A stretch of DNA of 64,000 nt from Pseudoxanthomonas sp. YR558 (GCF_900116385.1 NZ_FPCI01000001.1:620001-684000); one strand, 5' to 3'. Shown: positions 37,848 to 50,083, counted from the stretch's first letter. Notes: a model not told the origin generated them from the letters alone. Numbers and translations are program-made.

Positions 37848-39230
37848 TCAGCGCCCCGCCAGTGCGCGTGCCTGTTCCAGCTCTACCTTCAGGCTGCTGG
37901 CCAGTTCCTCGCGCTTCACTTCGAACTGCTGCTCGCGCAACAGGTCCTTCACCGTCACCGCGCCGCGTGCCCGCTCGTCTTCGCCGGCCAACACCACGAA
38001 GCGGATGCCCGCACGCGAGGCGTACTGGAACTGCTTGGCGAGCTTGCGGCCTTCCATCTGCACTTCGGTGTTGATGCCGGCCGCACGCAGGCGCCGGGCG
38101 ATATCCAGCGATTCCGCCAGCTCGCCTTCGTCCATCAGCGCGACCATCGCCTGCACGCTGCTTTCATCGCTGCCGGCGATCAGGCCGGCTTCGCGCAGCT
38201 GCCAGAACAGGCGCGTCAACCCGATCGAAATGCCCACGCCCGGCAGCTTCGACTTGGTGTAGTGGCTGGCGAGGTCTTCGTAGCGGCCGCCCGAACAGAT
38301 CGACCCGATCTGCGGATAGCCGTCCAGCTGCGTCTCGTAGACGGTGCCAGTGTAGTAGTCCAGGCCGCGCGCGATCGAGAAGTTCAGGCAGTACGCCGCT
38401 TCCGGCACACCGAGCGCCTTGACCAGTTCCAGTACCTCGCGCAGCTCGGCGATGCCCTGGTTGAAGATCTCGCTGCCCTGCCCCAGCGCATCGAGCTTGG
38501 CCAACGCGTCAGCGTGGCTGCTGCTGCGCATGGCGACGAAGTCGAGGATGCGGTCCACGCCCTCCGCGGACATACCGAAGCCTTCACCGGTCAGCGTCTC
38601 GCGCACGTAGTCGGCGCCGCGCTTGTCCAGCTTGTCGACTTCGCGCAGGACCAGTGCCTGCTGCTCGCCGTCGGTGACGCCCTGCGCCTCGAAGAAGCCG
38701 CGCATCAGCTTGCGGTTGTTCAACTGGATGGTGAAGTCGCCGATGCCCAGGTCGCTGAAGACCGCATGGATCACGGCGAGGATCTCGGCATCGAAGCGCA
38801 CGCTGAGCGCGTCCTTGCCGATCACGTCGATGTCGCACTGGTAGAACTCGCGGAAGCGGCCGCGCTGTGCGCGTTCGCCACGATAGACGCGCTGGATCTG
38901 GTAGCGACGGAACGGGAACGTGAGCTCATGCTCGTGTTCGGCCACGTAGCGCGCGAGCGGCACGGTCAGGTCGAAGCGCAACGCCAGTTCGGGCAAGCCC
39001 TCGCCTTCCTTCGCCAGCGCACCGGTGGACTGGACGAAATACACCTGCCGCTCGGTTTCGCCACCGGACTTGGTCAGCAGCGTCTCGGACAGTTCGAATA
39101 CCGGCGTTTCCACCGGCAGGAAGCCGAAGCGCTCGTAGTTCCGGCGGATGGTGTCCAGCATACGCTGGAACGCGATCTGCTCGCGCGGGAGCAGCTCCAT
39201 GACGCCAGGCGGGGTACGGGGCTTGATCAA
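37848..39230 (-). CDS. hisS: Histidyl-tRNA synthetase
   Basis: 460 residues, class II synthetase. [14 protein letters not shown] at the N-terminus, motif 2 ([29 protein letters not shown]), the histidine-specific segment [13 protein letters not shown], motif 3 ([12 protein letters not shown]) and a C-terminal anticodon-binding domain (about 365-460). First gene of a two-gene unit with the ammonia-lyase-like gene. Confidence 0.96.
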   Translation of the reverse strand: MIKPRTPPGVMELLPREQIAFQRMLDTIRRNYERFGFLPVETPVFELSETLLTKSGGETERQVYFVQSTGALAKEGEGLPELALRFDLTVPLARYVAEHEHELTFPFRRYQIQRVYRGERAQRGRFREFYQCDIDVIGKDALSVRFDAEILAVIHAVFSDLGIGDFTIQLNNRKLMRGFFEAQGVTDGEQQALVLREVDKLDKRGADYVRETLTGEGFGMSAEGVDRILDFVAMRSSSHADALAKLDALGQGSEIFNQGIAELREVLELVKALGVPEAAYCLNFSIARGLDYYTGTVYETQLDGYPQIGSICSGGRYEDLASHYTKSKLPGVGISIGLTRLFWQLREAGLIAGSDESSVQAMVALMDEGELAESLDIARRLRAAGINTEVQMEGRKLAKQFQYASRAGIRFVVLAGEDERARGAVTVKDLLREQQFEVKREELASSLKVELEQARALAGR

Positions 39231-39377
39231 GCGGGCAACTCCGGCATTCGTGAACGGCGCATTTTACGTGGCCGGGCCCGTCCATCGCAGCTTTTGGCGA
39301 CGACGGCCCACCGTTCGCGAATTCCGCTTCCACGTCTTGCCTCGGCCGGGCGGCTTCACTACAATGGCGCGCTCAGT

Positions 39378-39454
<77 letters not shown>

Positions 39455-39458
39455 ATTG

Positions 39459-39486
39459 AAAAAGCCGGCCTTGCGCCGGCTTTTTT
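39459..39486. terminator. Bidirectional terminator after tRNA-Pro
   Basis: Stem AAAAAGCCGGC/GCCGGCTTTTT with a 5-nt loop. The T-run is on the plus side and an A-run on the other, so it can end both tRNA-Pro (plus) and the barrel-protein transcript (minus). Confidence 0.85.
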
Positions 39487-39532
39487 GTGCCCGGAACCGG
39501 CCGCGGGACGGCCGGAACGCGTGCGATCGCGG

Positions 39533-40459
39533 TCAGAAGGCGACGAACGCCTGCAGCCGGGCGTAACGGTACGAATAACTGTCCGTACCGGTATCGGTCA
39601 GCACGGGGGTGTCGGTATAGCCGGCATCCAGGCGCAGCCACGCATTCTTCCAGCGCGGCGTTTCCACGCCGACCTCGATCATGCGCGCACGCTTGGAGGT
39701 GTCGCCTGCGCTGCGCTGCCGGCCCAAGCCCGCGCGCGCCGTGTATTGGTAGCCGCCGACGTAACGGCGCCAGCCCACCACGCCCAAGGCCTCGCCGTAC
39801 CAGCGCGGGGAGTAGTAGTCCGCTTCGCGCGGCTCGCTGTTGCGGTAGTAGCGCGTGCGCAGTTGCAGGCTCAGGCCCTGCTCGGGCGCCACCGCGAACA
39901 CCAGGTTGCCGCGCAGGTGCGTACGCAGGTTGTCGCCCACGTCGAAATCCTGCACGCCGGCAACGGCACTGGCCGACCACCGGTCGCCCATCGGCACATC
40001 GACGCCCGCCCCCGCGAACGTCTGCACCCATCCCTGCGCCACGCCGTTGCGCGTTTCCAGGACGTCGCGCTCGATGAAGAATTCCTTGCGATAGGCGTCG
40101 CGGCTGTGGATCGACGCACGGCCGATGAGATCGTCGCCGTTCGTGCCCACGTCACCTTCCCATTGCCACTGGCTGCCGGCGTCGCCGGCGCCGCTCAGGA
40201 AGAGGCGGTCCTGGCCCTCGTGCCAGCCGCGGCCGGAAAAGCGCGCATGTTCGACTTTCACGCCCCACCAGTGCTCGATGTCGCGGTGTTCGATGTCCCA
40301 GCCGAGCGCCAGCTTGCGCGCCTCGTTGCCATCGGCATCGGAGCCGACCCACACATCGGTGCGCACGGCCTGCTTGCCCTCGTCGGGCGTGGTTTGTGCC
40401 ATCGCGGCGGGCGCCACGGCGGCCAGGGCCAGGGCGGCGGTCAGCATGCAGCGCTTCAT
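39533..40459 (-). CDS. Outer-membrane beta-barrel protein paired with glycosyltransferase
   Basis: 308 residues. A signal peptide ends near residue 22 (PAAMAQ). The rest is a series of amphipathic strands rich in aromatic ends (WVGSDADG, HWWGVKVEHARFSG, RYVGGYQYTARAGLG), finishing with Tyr/Arg strands and a terminal Phe (LQAFVAF), the usual barrel-insertion signal. Its ATG shares a base with the glycosyltransferase stop. It probably exports or anchors the polysaccharide made by that enzyme, as outer-membrane partners do in Pga- or Xag-type systems. Confidence 0.75.
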   Translation of the reverse strand: MKRCMLTAALALAAVAPAAMAQTTPDEGKQAVRTDVWVGSDADGNEARKLALGWDIEHRDIEHWWGVKVEHARFSGRGWHEGQDRLFLSGAGDAGSQWQWEGDVGTNGDDLIGRASIHSRDAYRKEFFIERDVLETRNGVAQGWVQTFAGAGVDVPMGDRWSASAVAGVQDFDVGDNLRTHLRGNLVFAVAPEQGLSLQLRTRYYRNSEPREADYYSPRWYGEALGVVGWRRYVGGYQYTARAGLGRQRSAGDTSKRARMIEVGVETPRWKNAWLRLDAGYTDTPVLTDTGTDSYSYRYARLQAFVAF

Positions 40460-41892
40460 CACTTGGTACCCCAGGTCTTGCGCAGGCGCAGCAGTTCGGC
40501 GGCGTAGCCCATGACGCAGACGGGCTGCAGGATCATGGTGTAGGCCAACGTGTAGAACAGGAAACCGGAGATGTTCCGGCGCACGCGCAAGTCCTGGCTT
40601 TTGAACATGCGCGCTTGCACGCGGAAGATCACGATGTTCCACAGCGCCGCCAGCGGCAGCACCAACAAGGTCATGATGCCGGCGATCCAGTAGTAGCCGA
40701 ACAGCGCCAGCACGATGCCGGGGATGAAGGCGAAGGTGTAGACCAGGTCCAGCGGCAGGAACAGCAGATTCCACCAGATGAACAGCGTGGTCATGCGGGG
40801 CTTGAACAGCAGACTGCCGTGGCGCGCGAAGGCTTCCATCAGGCCGCGCGACCAGCGCTGGCGCTGGCGGGAGAACTGGCCGACCTTGGTCGGCACCTTG
40901 GTGAACAGACAAGCTTCCTCGCAGTAGCCGATGCGGGCACCGGTCTCGAGCAGCGCCCAGGACACCACGATGTCTTCGCCGACGCACTCGGGCCAACCGC
41001 CGACCTCATCCAGCGCCTCGCGGGTGTAAAGCGAGAACGCGCCCTGCGCCACCAGCGTGCCGTGGTACATGCTCTGCATGCGCTTCACCGCGGCGATGCC
41101 GTGGAAGTAATCCCACTCCTGACTACGGGTCAGCCAGTTCTCGCGCGAGTTGCGGACCAGCACCGCGCCGGCGACGGCCACCGTGCCGGGCGGATCGGAC
41201 AGAAAGCGCTCGACCAGCTTGCGCAGCGCATCGGCGCGTAGGTAGGAGTCGCCATCGACGGTCACCACCAGCGCCTGGTGCGTCTCGGCAAAACCGCGGT
41301 TCAATGCCTTCGACTTGCCGCCGTTCTTGGGCTGCGCCAGTACGCGGATCTGCAGGCCCGGGCGGCTGAGCTGCGCCGCCATCGCGCGGGCGATGGCGAG
41401 GCTGTCGTCGGTCGAACCGTCGTCGATCACCACCACTTCCACGGTGCCCGGGTAATCCTGGCGCGCCAGGCTGGTGAGCGTGTCGGCGATGTTCTCGCTC
41501 TCGTTGTAGGAAGCCACCAGCACGCAGACGTCCGGCAGGCGGTCGTACTTGCGCAGGACCGGGCGGCGATCGGAAAGGATCGAGCCGATCAGGAACGCGT
41601 TCATGAAACCGGGCACGTAAGCGATGAACGCGATCACGAACAAGGCCAACCCGAAGCCCAGCGGCTTGGACAGCTCGGACAGCCAGGGCTGGGACAGCTT
41701 GACCGACACGCCCGCCCACGCCAGCGAAGCCAGCAGGATGAGGGTGTACTTGACCCGGATCGGTACGTAGAAGCGCCGGCGCGCAGGCGCCTCGGCGGCG
41801 GGCTGTGTGGCCTCGAGCCCGGTATCGGGGGGCGGCGCATCGAACGGCTGGAAGGTCGCGGGGGTTTTGACGTCGTACATGGGGGCGTGCAT
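40459..41892 (-). CDS. PgaC-like processive family-2 glycosyltransferase
   Basis: 477 residues. Two N-terminal membrane helices (about 38-90), a GT2 domain with VASYNESENI, VVIDDGSTDDS, the DGD of VTVDGDSY, the catalytic ED in GEDIVVSW and the QRQRW motif (about 320), and three C-terminal helices. These are the marks of a processive synthase such as the poly-GlcNAc enzyme PgaC. The polymer is unknown. The start at 41892 lies 11 nt after the start point predicted from the sigma-54 element. A second Met four codons on is an alternative. Confidence 0.88.
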   Translation of the reverse strand: MHAPMYDVKTPATFQPFDAPPPDTGLEATQPAAEAPARRRFYVPIRVKYTLILLASLAWAGVSVKLSQPWLSELSKPLGFGLALFVIAFIAYVPGFMNAFLIGSILSDRRPVLRKYDRLPDVCVLVASYNESENIADTLTSLARQDYPGTVEVVVIDDGSTDDSLAIARAMAAQLSRPGLQIRVLAQPKNGGKSKALNRGFAETHQALVVTVDGDSYLRADALRKLVERFLSDPPGTVAVAGAVLVRNSRENWLTRSQEWDYFHGIAAVKRMQSMYHGTLVAQGAFSLYTREALDEVGGWPECVGEDIVVSWALLETGARIGYCEEACLFTKVPTKVGQFSRQRQRWSRGLMEAFARHGSLLFKPRMTTLFIWWNLLFLPLDLVYTFAFIPGIVLALFGYYWIAGIMTLLVLPLAALWNIVIFRVQARMFKSQDLRVRRNISGFLFYTLAYTMILQPVCVMGYAAELLRLRKTWGTK

Positions 41893-41913
41893 CGACAAGG
41901 GTTGCCCCCTTGG

Positions 41914-41930
41914 TGCAAATGCCGTGCCAA
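41914..41930 (-). promoter_or_regulatory. Sigma-54 (RpoN) promoter of the polysaccharide operon
   Basis: Minus strand TTGGCACGGCATTTGCA matches the RpoN consensus YTGGCACG-N4-TTGCW at every fixed position, with the GG and GC dinucleotides exactly 10 bp apart. The start point would be near 41903. It lies between the proA terminator and the glycosyltransferase. Transcription would need a bacterial enhancer-binding protein such as FleQ. No enhancer site was identified. Confidence 0.7.
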
Positions 41931-41983
41931 TCCCGCAATGCCGCAATAACGCGGTTTTAACTCACTTTTGCGAACTGAATCAC

Positions 41984-42002
41984 AAAAAAGTGACCCGCCA
42001 CG

Positions 42003-42009
<7 letters not shown>
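41984..42009 (-). terminator. Terminator of the arginine/proline cluster, overlapping the proA stop codon
   Basis: Minus strand AAAGTGAC-GTGGCGG-GTCACTTT then T's. The TGA stop of proA is the centre of the 5' stem arm. It closes the cluster and insulates the polysaccharide operon downstream. Confidence 0.88.
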
Positions 42010-43292
<1,283 letters not shown>

Positions 43293-43311
43293 GCGGACTC
43301 CGGGAGAAGCG

Positions 43312-44460
43312 TCAGAGAAGGACCAGATCGTCGCGATGCACGACGTTCTCGCCGTAGGTGTAACCGAGTATGCCTTCGATGTCGCGCGAATGACGACGCG
43401 CGATGCGGCGGATATCCACGGCCGAATACTGGCTCACGCCGCGCGCGACGGCGCGGTCTCCTTCGCCGTCGCGCAACACTACCTCGACCATGTCGCCGCG
43501 CCGGAAATCGCCTTCGGCCGTGGTCACCCCGCCCGGCAACAGCGACGCGCCCTTGCCCGTCATCGCACCGGCCGCCCCGGTGTCAACGACGATCGCACCG
43601 GCTTCGACCGGCACGTTGCGAAGCCAGTACTTGCGCGCCGCGAGGCGGTTCTGCGCCGGGCGGAACCGCGTGCCGAGCAGCGACCCGCGCGCGAGCGCCG
43701 AAACGGCAGTCGCCTGCGTACCGTTGAACAGGAACGTCTCGATGCCCGCGGCGGCGGCCTTCGCGGCCGCTTCGAGCTTGGTGTGCATGCCGCCGGTGCC
43801 GACGCCGCTGCCGGCACCCCCGGCCATCGCGAAGAACGCGGGTGTTAGCGCTTCGACGTCCAGGATCGGCTGGGCATCGGCGTGCGTGCGCGGGTTGGCG
43901 GTGTAGAAGCCGTCGATGTCGGTGGCGATGAAGAGCGCATCGGCATCGATCAGCGCCGCCACGACGGCGGCCAGGTTGTCGTTGTCGCCGAGTTTCAGCT
44001 CGTCGACGGAGACGGTGTCGTTCTCGTTGATGATCGGCAGCGCACCCAGCGCCAGCAATTCCTGCAAGGTCGCCCGCGCATTGAGGTAGCGCCGGCGATT
44101 GCGCAGGTCGTCGTGGGTCAGCAGTACCTGCGCTACCGGCCGGTCGAAGAAGCGCTGCCACAGCGCGATCAACTGCGCCTGACCGAGCGCGGCCAGCGCC
44201 TGCCGCTCGGCCATCGCAACGCCGGCCTGCGGTTTGCGATGCAACAGGCCGCGCCCGGCGGCCACCGCACCCGACGACACGATAACCACTTCCCTGCCCG
44301 CGGCGATGCTGGAGGACACGAATTGCGCCAGGGCCAGCGCATGGCGCGGGGTCAAGCCCTCGTCGCCGCCGGCCAACAGACTGCTGCCGACCTTCAGCAC
44401 GGCGCGACGCCATGTCGGCAATGCTTGTTCTTCGAACGGTGGCGGCACGGCGTGGGTCAT
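43312..44460 (-). CDS. proB: Glutamate 5-kinase
   Basis: 382 residues: an amino-acid kinase domain ([55 protein letters not shown]) and a C-terminal PUA domain (about 290-375). Proline feedback acts on the kinase domain in the family. It lies 9 bp after the YciI gene, inside the arginine cluster, so glutamate use for arginine and proline is co-organised. Confidence 0.96.
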   Translation of the reverse strand: MTHAVPPPFEEQALPTWRRAVLKVGSSLLAGGDEGLTPRHALALAQFVSSSIAAGREVVIVSSGAVAAGRGLLHRKPQAGVAMAERQALAALGQAQLIALWQRFFDRPVAQVLLTHDDLRNRRRYLNARATLQELLALGALPIINENDTVSVDELKLGDNDNLAAVVAALIDADALFIATDIDGFYTANPRTHADAQPILDVEALTPAFFAMAGGAGSGVGTGGMHTKLEAAAKAAAAGIETFLFNGTQATAVSALARGSLLGTRFRPAQNRLAARKYWLRNVPVEAGAIVVDTGAAGAMTGKGASLLPGGVTTAEGDFRRGDMVEVVLRDGEGDRAVARGVSQYSAVDIRRIARRHSRDIEGILGYTYGENVVHRDDLVLL

Positions 44461-44469
44461 CGTCTCAGC

Positions 44470-44727
44470 TCAGCGTGTGTTCCATTCGTAGACGGTGAGG
44501 TCGGACGTGCCGAGCGTCGCCAGCGGATCGCGTGCCGCGATCGCACGGGCCTGCTCAAGCGAATCGAGGTTGACCAGCACGTAGGCACCACCGGTCTTGT
44601 CGCTGAAGCCCCCGGTCATCTCGAGATGGCCGCTGTCGCGCAGCTCGTCCAGGAAGGCGAGGTGCGGTGCGATCGCGCCCTCGTCGAATGCAGGTCGCCG
44701 CATGGCCATGACGAGATAGCGCTTCAC
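44470..44727 (-). CDS. YciI-family small protein
   Basis: 85 residues, dimeric alpha/beta ferredoxin-like YciI fold ([54 protein letters not shown]). The GTG start overlaps the argH stop (GTGA). The function is unknown. YciI relatives include dehydrochlorinases and putative catalytic subunits. Its place between argH and proB is probably only for coordinated expression. Confidence 0.82.
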   Translation of the reverse strand: MKRYLVMAMRRPAFDEGAIAPHLAFLDELRDSGHLEMTGGFSDKTGGAYVLVNLDSLEQARAIAARDPLATLGTSDLTVYEWNTR

Positions 44728-46016
44728 AGGGCGTCCCAGCGCGCCATCAGCGTGTCCAGACGGAGATCCGCGCCGGCACCCGGCGATACGCGCGCAGCCA
44801 AGCTGCCCTCGGGCGAGCGCCCCTGCCCGGCCGTATCCGCGGACGCAGCCGCCGCTTTGTACGCTTCGCGGAACGGCACACCGGCGACGGCCGCTTCCAC
44901 GGCGACGTCGGTGGCGTACATGCCGGAATCGATCGCGGCACGCAGGCGGTCTTCGCGCCACTCCAGGTTCGCGAGCAATGCCGGCAACAGTTCGAGCGCC
45001 GGCAGGCCACGACCGAAGCCATGGAAGATCGCACCCTTGCTGGCCTGCAGATCGCGGTGGTACCCCGACGGCAACGACAGCAACTGCTCGATCTCCGTGC
45101 GCGCCGCCGCCACGCTGGCGTGGGTGGCGCGCATCAGTTCGATGACGTCGGGATTGCGCTTGTTCGGCATGATCGAACTGCCCGTCGTGTACTGCGAAGG
45201 CAACGCGACGAAACCGAACTCCGCGCTCGTGAACAGCGATAGGTCCCAGGCGATGCGGCGCAGGTCGAGGGTGGCACCACCGAGCGCTTCCAGCGCGGCC
45301 AGTTCGAACTTTCCGCGCGAGAGCTGCGCGTAGATCGGGCTCACCTGCATGCGCGCGAAGCCGAGCGCCGCGGTCGTGTGCTCGCGGTCGAGCTTCAGGT
45401 TGACGCCATAGCCGGCCGCGGTGCCGAGCGGATTGGCGTCCACCAGCTTCAGCGTGTCGCGGGCGCGCATCGTGTTGTCGATGAACGCCTCGGCCCACCC
45501 CGCCCACCACATGCCGGCGGACGACACCACGGCGCGCTGGATATGGGTATAGCCCGGGATCGGCAAGTCGCGTTCGGCCCGCGCGCGATCCAGCGCCACC
45601 TTGGCCACTTCGCGCGACAGCACCGCCACGCGCGCCAGCTTCTCCTTCAGCCACAGGCGCGTGGCGACCAGGATCTGGTCGTTCCGGCTGCGGCCGGTAT
45701 GGATCTTGCGACCCGCATCGCCCAACCGCTCGGTCAGCCTGGCCTCGATGGCGGAGTGGCCGTCTTCGTAGCGTTCATCCAGGACGAAGTCGCCGCGACG
45801 GAAATCATCCGCCAGCAACGCCAGCTCGCGCTTGAGGCCCGCCAACTCGTCGCCGGACAGGATGCCGATGCGCTGCAGGCCTTCGGCATGCGCCGTGCTG
45901 GCCTGGATGTCGTGCAGGAAGAATTCGCGGTCCAGCACCACGTCGTCGCCGGCCAGGAAACGCTGGATCTCCGCATCCACCGCCACGCCGGGCTTCTGCC
46001 ACAACAGGTCGCTCAT
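44724..46016 (-). CDS. argH: Argininosuccinate lyase
   Basis: 430 residues, fumarase/aspartase superfamily. [41 protein letters not shown] and the signature [15 protein letters not shown] with the mobile-loop Ser are all present. It releases arginine and fumarate. Overlaps argC (4 nt) and the YciI gene (4 nt). Confidence 0.96.
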   Translation of the reverse strand: MSDLLWQKPGVAVDAEIQRFLAGDDVVLDREFFLHDIQASTAHAEGLQRIGILSGDELAGLKRELALLADDFRRGDFVLDERYEDGHSAIEARLTERLGDAGRKIHTGRSRNDQILVATRLWLKEKLARVAVLSREVAKVALDRARAERDLPIPGYTHIQRAVVSSAGMWWAGWAEAFIDNTMRARDTLKLVDANPLGTAAGYGVNLKLDREHTTAALGFARMQVSPIYAQLSRGKFELAALEALGGATLDLRRIAWDLSLFTSAEFGFVALPSQYTTGSSIMPNKRNPDVIELMRATHASVAAARTEIEQLLSLPSGYHRDLQASKGAIFHGFGRGLPALELLPALLANLEWREDRLRAAIDSGMYATDVAVEAAVAGVPFREAYKAAAASADTAGQGRSPEGSLAARVSPGAGADLRLDTLMARWDAL

Positions 46017-46975
46017 GCCGTCGTCTCCTGCGGAATGCTGTCGAGTTCGCCGAATCCGAACGCGAGGTTGAGGTTCTGCATCGCCTGCGTCGCCGCGCCC
46101 TTCAGCAGATTGTCGAGCGTCGCGACCACGACCAGACGCTTGCCGCCGGGTGCGAGGGTGAAGCCGCCGATTTCGACATCATGCCGGCCGGCGATGCGAC
46201 TGACCCATGGCGCCTCGTCCAGCACCTGGATCAACGCTTCGCCCGCATAGCGATCGCGGTAGAGCTTACGGATGTCTTCGATCTTCGCCGGTTGCTGCAG
46301 CCACAGGTTGACCGTCATCGTGATGCCGCGGAAGTGCGGCGCGACGTGCGGCATGAACTCGATAGGCAGGCCCAGGTGGCGGCTGACTTCGCGCTCATGC
46401 ATGTGGTCGGTCAGCGCGTACGGCATCAGGTTGTCGCGCAGCAGGTCGGTGTTGTTCTTGTCCGACGGCGAGGTTCCGGCGCCGGAATAGCCGGACACGC
46501 CGAAGCATTGCGGCGGACCCGCCAGGCGACCGAGCAACGGCGCAATCGCCAGTTGCATGGCGGTGGCATAACAACCGGGATTGCTGATGCGCTTCTCGCC
46601 GGCGTACCGCTGCCGGGTCAGTTCGGGCAGGCCGTAGTACCAATGCTCGTCGAAGCGGAAATCCGCCGACAAGTCGATCACCACGGTGTCCGGCGCCTGC
46701 GCGTCGATGGCGGCGACCAGTTCGGCTGCCTTGCCGTTCGGCAGCGCCAGGATCACGGCATCCGCGCCCTTGCCGCCGACCTGCTCGTGGCTCAGGTTCT
46801 CGTAGCGCAGCTCGCCTGCGAACTCGGGAATGTGATCGCTGACCTTCTGCCCATCCAGCTCGCGTGAGGACACGAACACCAGCTCGAGGTACGGATGGCG
46901 GGCAATCAGGCGGATCAGCTCCGCGCCGGTGTGGCCGCGGGCGCCGACGATGCCGACGGTCTTGGTCGTGCTCAT
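46013..46975 (-). CDS. argC: N-acetyl-gamma-glutamyl-phosphate reductase
   Basis: 320 residues. NAD motif [13 protein letters not shown], the catalytic Cys in [26 protein letters not shown] and the His region PHVAPHFRG. It reduces the product of the kinase half of ArgB/A. The ATG at 46975 overlaps the GNAT gene stop. A 20-codon upstream extension is rejected. Confidence 0.95.
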   Translation of the reverse strand: MSTTKTVGIVGARGHTGAELIRLIARHPYLELVFVSSRELDGQKVSDHIPEFAGELRYENLSHEQVGGKGADAVILALPNGKAAELVAAIDAQAPDTVVIDLSADFRFDEHWYYGLPELTRQRYAGEKRISNPGCYATAMQLAIAPLLGRLAGPPQCFGVSGYSGAGTSPSDKNNTDLLRDNLMPYALTDHMHEREVSRHLGLPIEFMPHVAPHFRGITMTVNLWLQQPAKIEDIRKLYRDRYAGEALIQVLDEAPWVSRIAGRHDVEIGGFTLAPGGKRLVVVATLDNLLKGAATQAMQNLNLAFGFGELDSIPQETTA

Positions 46976-47592
46976 GGGGAATCCTGTTCGTGCCGGGCGA
47001 GCTTCGCCAGCAGGTTGCGCTTCACCGCCGGCCATTCGCCATCGATGATCGAGAAGACGACGGTGTCGCGTGGCGATCCGTCGGCATGCCGCTTGTGGTT
47101 GCGTAGCACCCCGTCCTGCTTTGCGCCGAGCCGGGCGATCGCCGCACGCGAGCGATGGTTGAACCAGCTGGTCTCGAAGACCACGCTGATGCAGCCCAGT
47201 GTCTCGAAGGCATGCGTGAGCAGCAGCAGCTTGGTTTCGGTGTTGACGCCCGTGCGCTGCACGTCAGGCGCATACCAGGTGTAGCCGATGCTGAGTTTGG
47301 GCACGTCGGCTTCCAGTCCGTAGAACCGGGTGCTGCCCACGATGCGGCCGCCCGCATCCCGCACCACGAACGGCAGCACGCGGCCGTCGGCCTGCGCCGC
47401 GAGCACCGCATCCACATAGCCCGCCGCATCCGCGGCTTTCGGCACCTGCGTGAACCACAAGGCCGCCAGTTCGTCGCCGGCCAGCGCCGCGCGCAGGCCG
47501 TCCACATGGTCGCGCGACATCGGCTCGAGGCGCGCATGGCGGCCCGCCAGGACCGGTACCTTCTGCCATGCCGTTGGGATCGAAGCGCTCAT
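46972..47592 (-). CDS. RimJ/RimL-type GNAT acetyltransferase
   Basis: 206 residues, GNAT fold: [52 protein letters not shown] (acetyl-CoA region) and [20 protein letters not shown]. The family acetylates N-termini or small amines. It sits between argB/A and argC with one-base spacing on one side and a 4-nt overlap on the other. It could act on an arginine-pathway compound, but no substrate can be assigned. Confidence 0.85.
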   Translation of the reverse strand: MSASIPTAWQKVPVLAGRHARLEPMSRDHVDGLRAALAGDELAALWFTQVPKAADAAGYVDAVLAAQADGRVLPFVVRDAGGRIVGSTRFYGLEADVPKLSIGYTWYAPDVQRTGVNTETKLLLLTHAFETLGCISVVFETSWFNHRSRAAIARLGAKQDGVLRNHKRHADGSPRDTVVFSIIDGEWPAVKRNLLAKLARHEQDSP

Positions 47593-47593
47593 C

Positions 47594-48913
47594 TCAGTCC
47601 TTCAAGGTCGGCAGACGCGTACGGCAATGCGCCACGCAGCGCTCGATGTCGGCGAAGCCGTCGATGCCGTACCAGAACACCTTCCACTTCTCCTGCTTGT
47701 AGCAACCGTCGGACTCGGCGTAGTAGAAGATGTTGACCTGATTGTTGTGGCGGGAGCGCCAGAACAGCTGCGGATTCTCCTCGCGCATCACGTGCCACAC
47801 GGCACGGCCCAAGCCTTCGCCCTGCGCATCGTCGAGCACGGCGAACTTGTCGAGATAGGCAAAGCCTTCCTCGCGGGTGAGGATCAGCGCGGTACGGTAG
47901 TTCTCGCTGATGTAGACGCGGTACGGCGTGGTGCGCTCGAAGTAGTCGGGCAGCAGCGTGCGGCCGAAACTGGATTCGATCAGCGTCTTCAACCGCGGCA
48001 GATTCACGCCTTCCCAGCCGCCCTCGAAACGCAGCACGCGCTCGCCCTTGCGCACCAGTGTGCCGGAGCCGCGATGGGTGAAGAGTTCCTTGGCCAGCTC
48101 CGCCGGCTTGGTGATGGAGACCGACGAAGTCAGCGGCAGCCGGTCCAGCAGATCCTTGATCTGCTCGATCTTCACCCGCATCCCCCCGTTGATCCAGGGC
48201 TGCGCCATCAGCTCGTCGTACTCGGTCGACAAGTTGATCGAATCGATCACGCGGCCTTCTGCATCCAGCAAGCCGCCAGTACCGGTCAGGAAGATGATCT
48301 TGTACGGCTGCAGCACCTGCACCAACTCGTTGGCAGCGAAGTCGGCGTTGATGTTGAGTATCTGTCCACCGACGGTTTCGCCCATGCTGGCGATGACCGG
48401 GATGGAGCCGGCCTTCAGGCTCGCCTCGATCGGCGCCTGATTGATGCGGGTGACGTCGCCGACCAGGCCGTACGTGGCCTGGTCCTTGTACTCGGCTTCG
48501 AATACACCCGACACGATGGACGTCGCGCGCGCACCGACCTGCTGCAAGGCCTCGACCAGCGCGAGGTTCTGCTGCAGGAACACCTTGCGCACGATCGCCA
48601 GCACTTCGGGCGTGGTGACGCGCAGGCCGTTGACGGTCTGCTTGGTGATGCCGGCCGCCGTCATTTCCTCATCCAGCTGCGGCCCCGCGCCGTGCACGAC
48701 GATGGGCGTCAGGCCGACTTCCTGCAGGAAGGTCAGCGAGGACGTCAGCGACTCCAGGTCGTCGCGCAACACGGCGCCGCCCACCTTCACGACGGCGAAA
48801 CGCTTGGCGTCCAACTGCGAGAAGCGCTTGACGTACTGCGAAATCTCCTTCGCGCTGGCCATGCTGGACAGCAGGCGGATGATGGTCTGGCGGGTTTGCT
48901 TGTTCGATTCCAT
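47594..48913 (-). CDS. argB: Bifunctional N-acetylglutamate kinase / synthase
   Basis: 439 residues. The N-terminal amino-acid kinase domain (about 1-290) has [36 protein letters not shown] and [10 protein letters not shown]. The C-terminal GNAT domain (about 295-439) has FDK-type elements [17 protein letters not shown]. This is the Xanthomonas-type NAGS/K fusion, related to vertebrate NAGS, which performs the first two steps of arginine synthesis and is arginine-inhibited in studied members. The start is the ATG at 48913. Confidence 0.93.
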   Translation of the reverse strand: MESNKQTRQTIIRLLSSMASAKEISQYVKRFSQLDAKRFAVVKVGGAVLRDDLESLTSSLTFLQEVGLTPIVVHGAGPQLDEEMTAAGITKQTVNGLRVTTPEVLAIVRKVFLQQNLALVEALQQVGARATSIVSGVFEAEYKDQATYGLVGDVTRINQAPIEASLKAGSIPVIASMGETVGGQILNINADFAANELVQVLQPYKIIFLTGTGGLLDAEGRVIDSINLSTEYDELMAQPWINGGMRVKIEQIKDLLDRLPLTSSVSITKPAELAKELFTHRGSGTLVRKGERVLRFEGGWEGVNLPRLKTLIESSFGRTLLPDYFERTTPYRVYISENYRTALILTREEGFAYLDKFAVLDDAQGEGLGRAVWHVMREENPQLFWRSRHNNQVNIFYYAESDGCYKQEKWKVFWYGIDGFADIERCVAHCRTRLPTLKD

Positions 48914-48927
48914 GTCTTCTTGCTTTT

Positions 48928-48992
48928 CGTAGGGTGGGCCCTGGCCCACCACATCATCGGTTCCGCATGGCGGGCCGGGGCCCGCCCTACGA
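48928..48992. repeat. REP-like GTAG repeat pair (GTAGGGTGGGCC family)
   Basis: Two facing copies, GTAGGGTGGGCC-CT-GGCCCACC and GGCGGGCC-GG-GGCCCGCC followed by CTAC, occupy most of the gap between argB/A and argE'. Each can form a hairpin and the pair can form a larger one. They match the GTAG-starting REP elements known from Stenotrophomonas and Xanthomonas. Another copy pair lies at 51751-51828. Confidence 0.85.
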
Positions 48993-48994
48993 CG

Positions 48995-50083
48995 CTACTG
49001 GAGGATCCTCGCCACGCTGTCGGCGTATTGCTGCAACTGCTCCAGCGATACCCACTCGTCGGCGGTATGGGCTTGGGCGATGTCGCCCGGGCCGTAGACG
49101 AAGGCGGTCAGGCCGGCGGCGGAAAATAGCGACGCCTCCGTCCAGAAGTCCACGGCATTGCCGATCGGCAAGCCGAGTTCGTCGGCGAGGTCGCGTGCGG
49201 CCAGGCGGCGCTCCTCCGCGCGCGCGACATCGCCGGACGGCAGCGACGGGCCACGGAAGGTTTCTTCGTAGTCGGCCAAGGCATCGGGATTGGCGAAACT
49301 ACGGAACGTCGCGTGCAGGTCGGCGGGGTCCTGCGAAGGCAGCGGACGGAAGCCGAAGCGCACCTCGGCGCTGGGCGCAATCATGTTGGCCTTGATGCCA
49401 CCCTCCACCCGACCGATGTTGAAGCGCAAGCCGGTCAGCCCGCCGAAGCGCAGATGATGCTGGGCCTGCACGAAATCCAGCGCCGACGTGCCCCAGCGCA
49501 TCGCGTTGTGCAGGGCGCTCAACGACAGCGCGTTCTCGGCGGAGGCGTGCCCGGCCTGCCCCGTGAACGCCATCCGGACGGCACTGATGCCGCGGTGTGC
49601 AAGCACCGCCTGGCACTGCGTCGGCTCGGCGATGATCGCTTCGCCGAAGCCATGATCGCGGGCGAGGAACGCGGCGATGCAGCGTGCGTCGTTCGCCTCT
49701 TCGTCCGTCGTGAACAGGAACGCCGCATCGCCCTGTGTCACCTGTGCGGCGGCCACGAGTGCCGCCGCCGCACCCTTGATGTCGCAGGCCCCCAGGCCGA
49801 TCGCGCGATCGCCTTCGACGCGCAGCACGTGCGGGTCGGCGCTCCACGCCGGCGAGGACGGCACCGTGTCCAGGTGCACGTTGAACACGCGCTTGGGCTG
49901 CCCGCGCACCGCGAACAGCGTGACCGCGCCGGCGCCATGGTCGATGACCTCGACCTGGAAATCCGGCAACTGCGCGCGCAGGTAGTCGAAGATGCCGCCG
50001 GTACTGATGTCGCGGGGCGGGTTGCGGGTGTCGAACGACACCAGCGCTTCGAGGTGCTTGAGCGTGGCTTCGAGCAGCGTCAT
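48995..50083 (-). CDS. N-acetyl-L-citrulline deacetylase (ArgE-like)
   Basis: 362 residues, M20 peptidase family: metal ligands in NVHLDTVP and GLGACDIKG, the catalytic Glu in FTTDEEAND and a dimerisation domain (about 170-285). In this cluster the substrate is probably acetylcitrulline rather than acetylornithine, because the upstream transcarbamylase uses acetylornithine. Overlaps the downstream GNAT gene start region by 4 nt at its own start. Confidence 0.9.
   Translation of the reverse strand: MTLLEATLKHLEALVSFDTRNPPRDISTGGIFDYLRAQLPDFQVEVIDHGAGAVTLFAVRGQPKRVFNVHLDTVPSSPAWSADPHVLRVEGDRAIGLGACDIKGAAAALVAAAQVTQGDAAFLFTTDEEANDARCIAAFLARDHGFGEAIIAEPTQCQAVLAHRGISAVRMAFTGQAGHASAENALSLSALHNAMRWGTSALDFVQAQHHLRFGGLTGLRFNIGRVEGGIKANMIAPSAEVRFGFRPLPSQDPADLHATFRSFANPDALADYEETFRGPSLPSGDVARAEERRLAARDLADELGLPIGNAVDFWTEASLFSAAGLTAFVYGPGDIAQAHTADEWVSLEQLQQYADSVARILQ

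Noticed and set aside
48928..48992. Inverted repeats around 48.9 and 51.8 kb considered as insertion-sequence ends.
   Set aside because: There is no transposase frame between or beside them and no target duplication; they fit REP elements.
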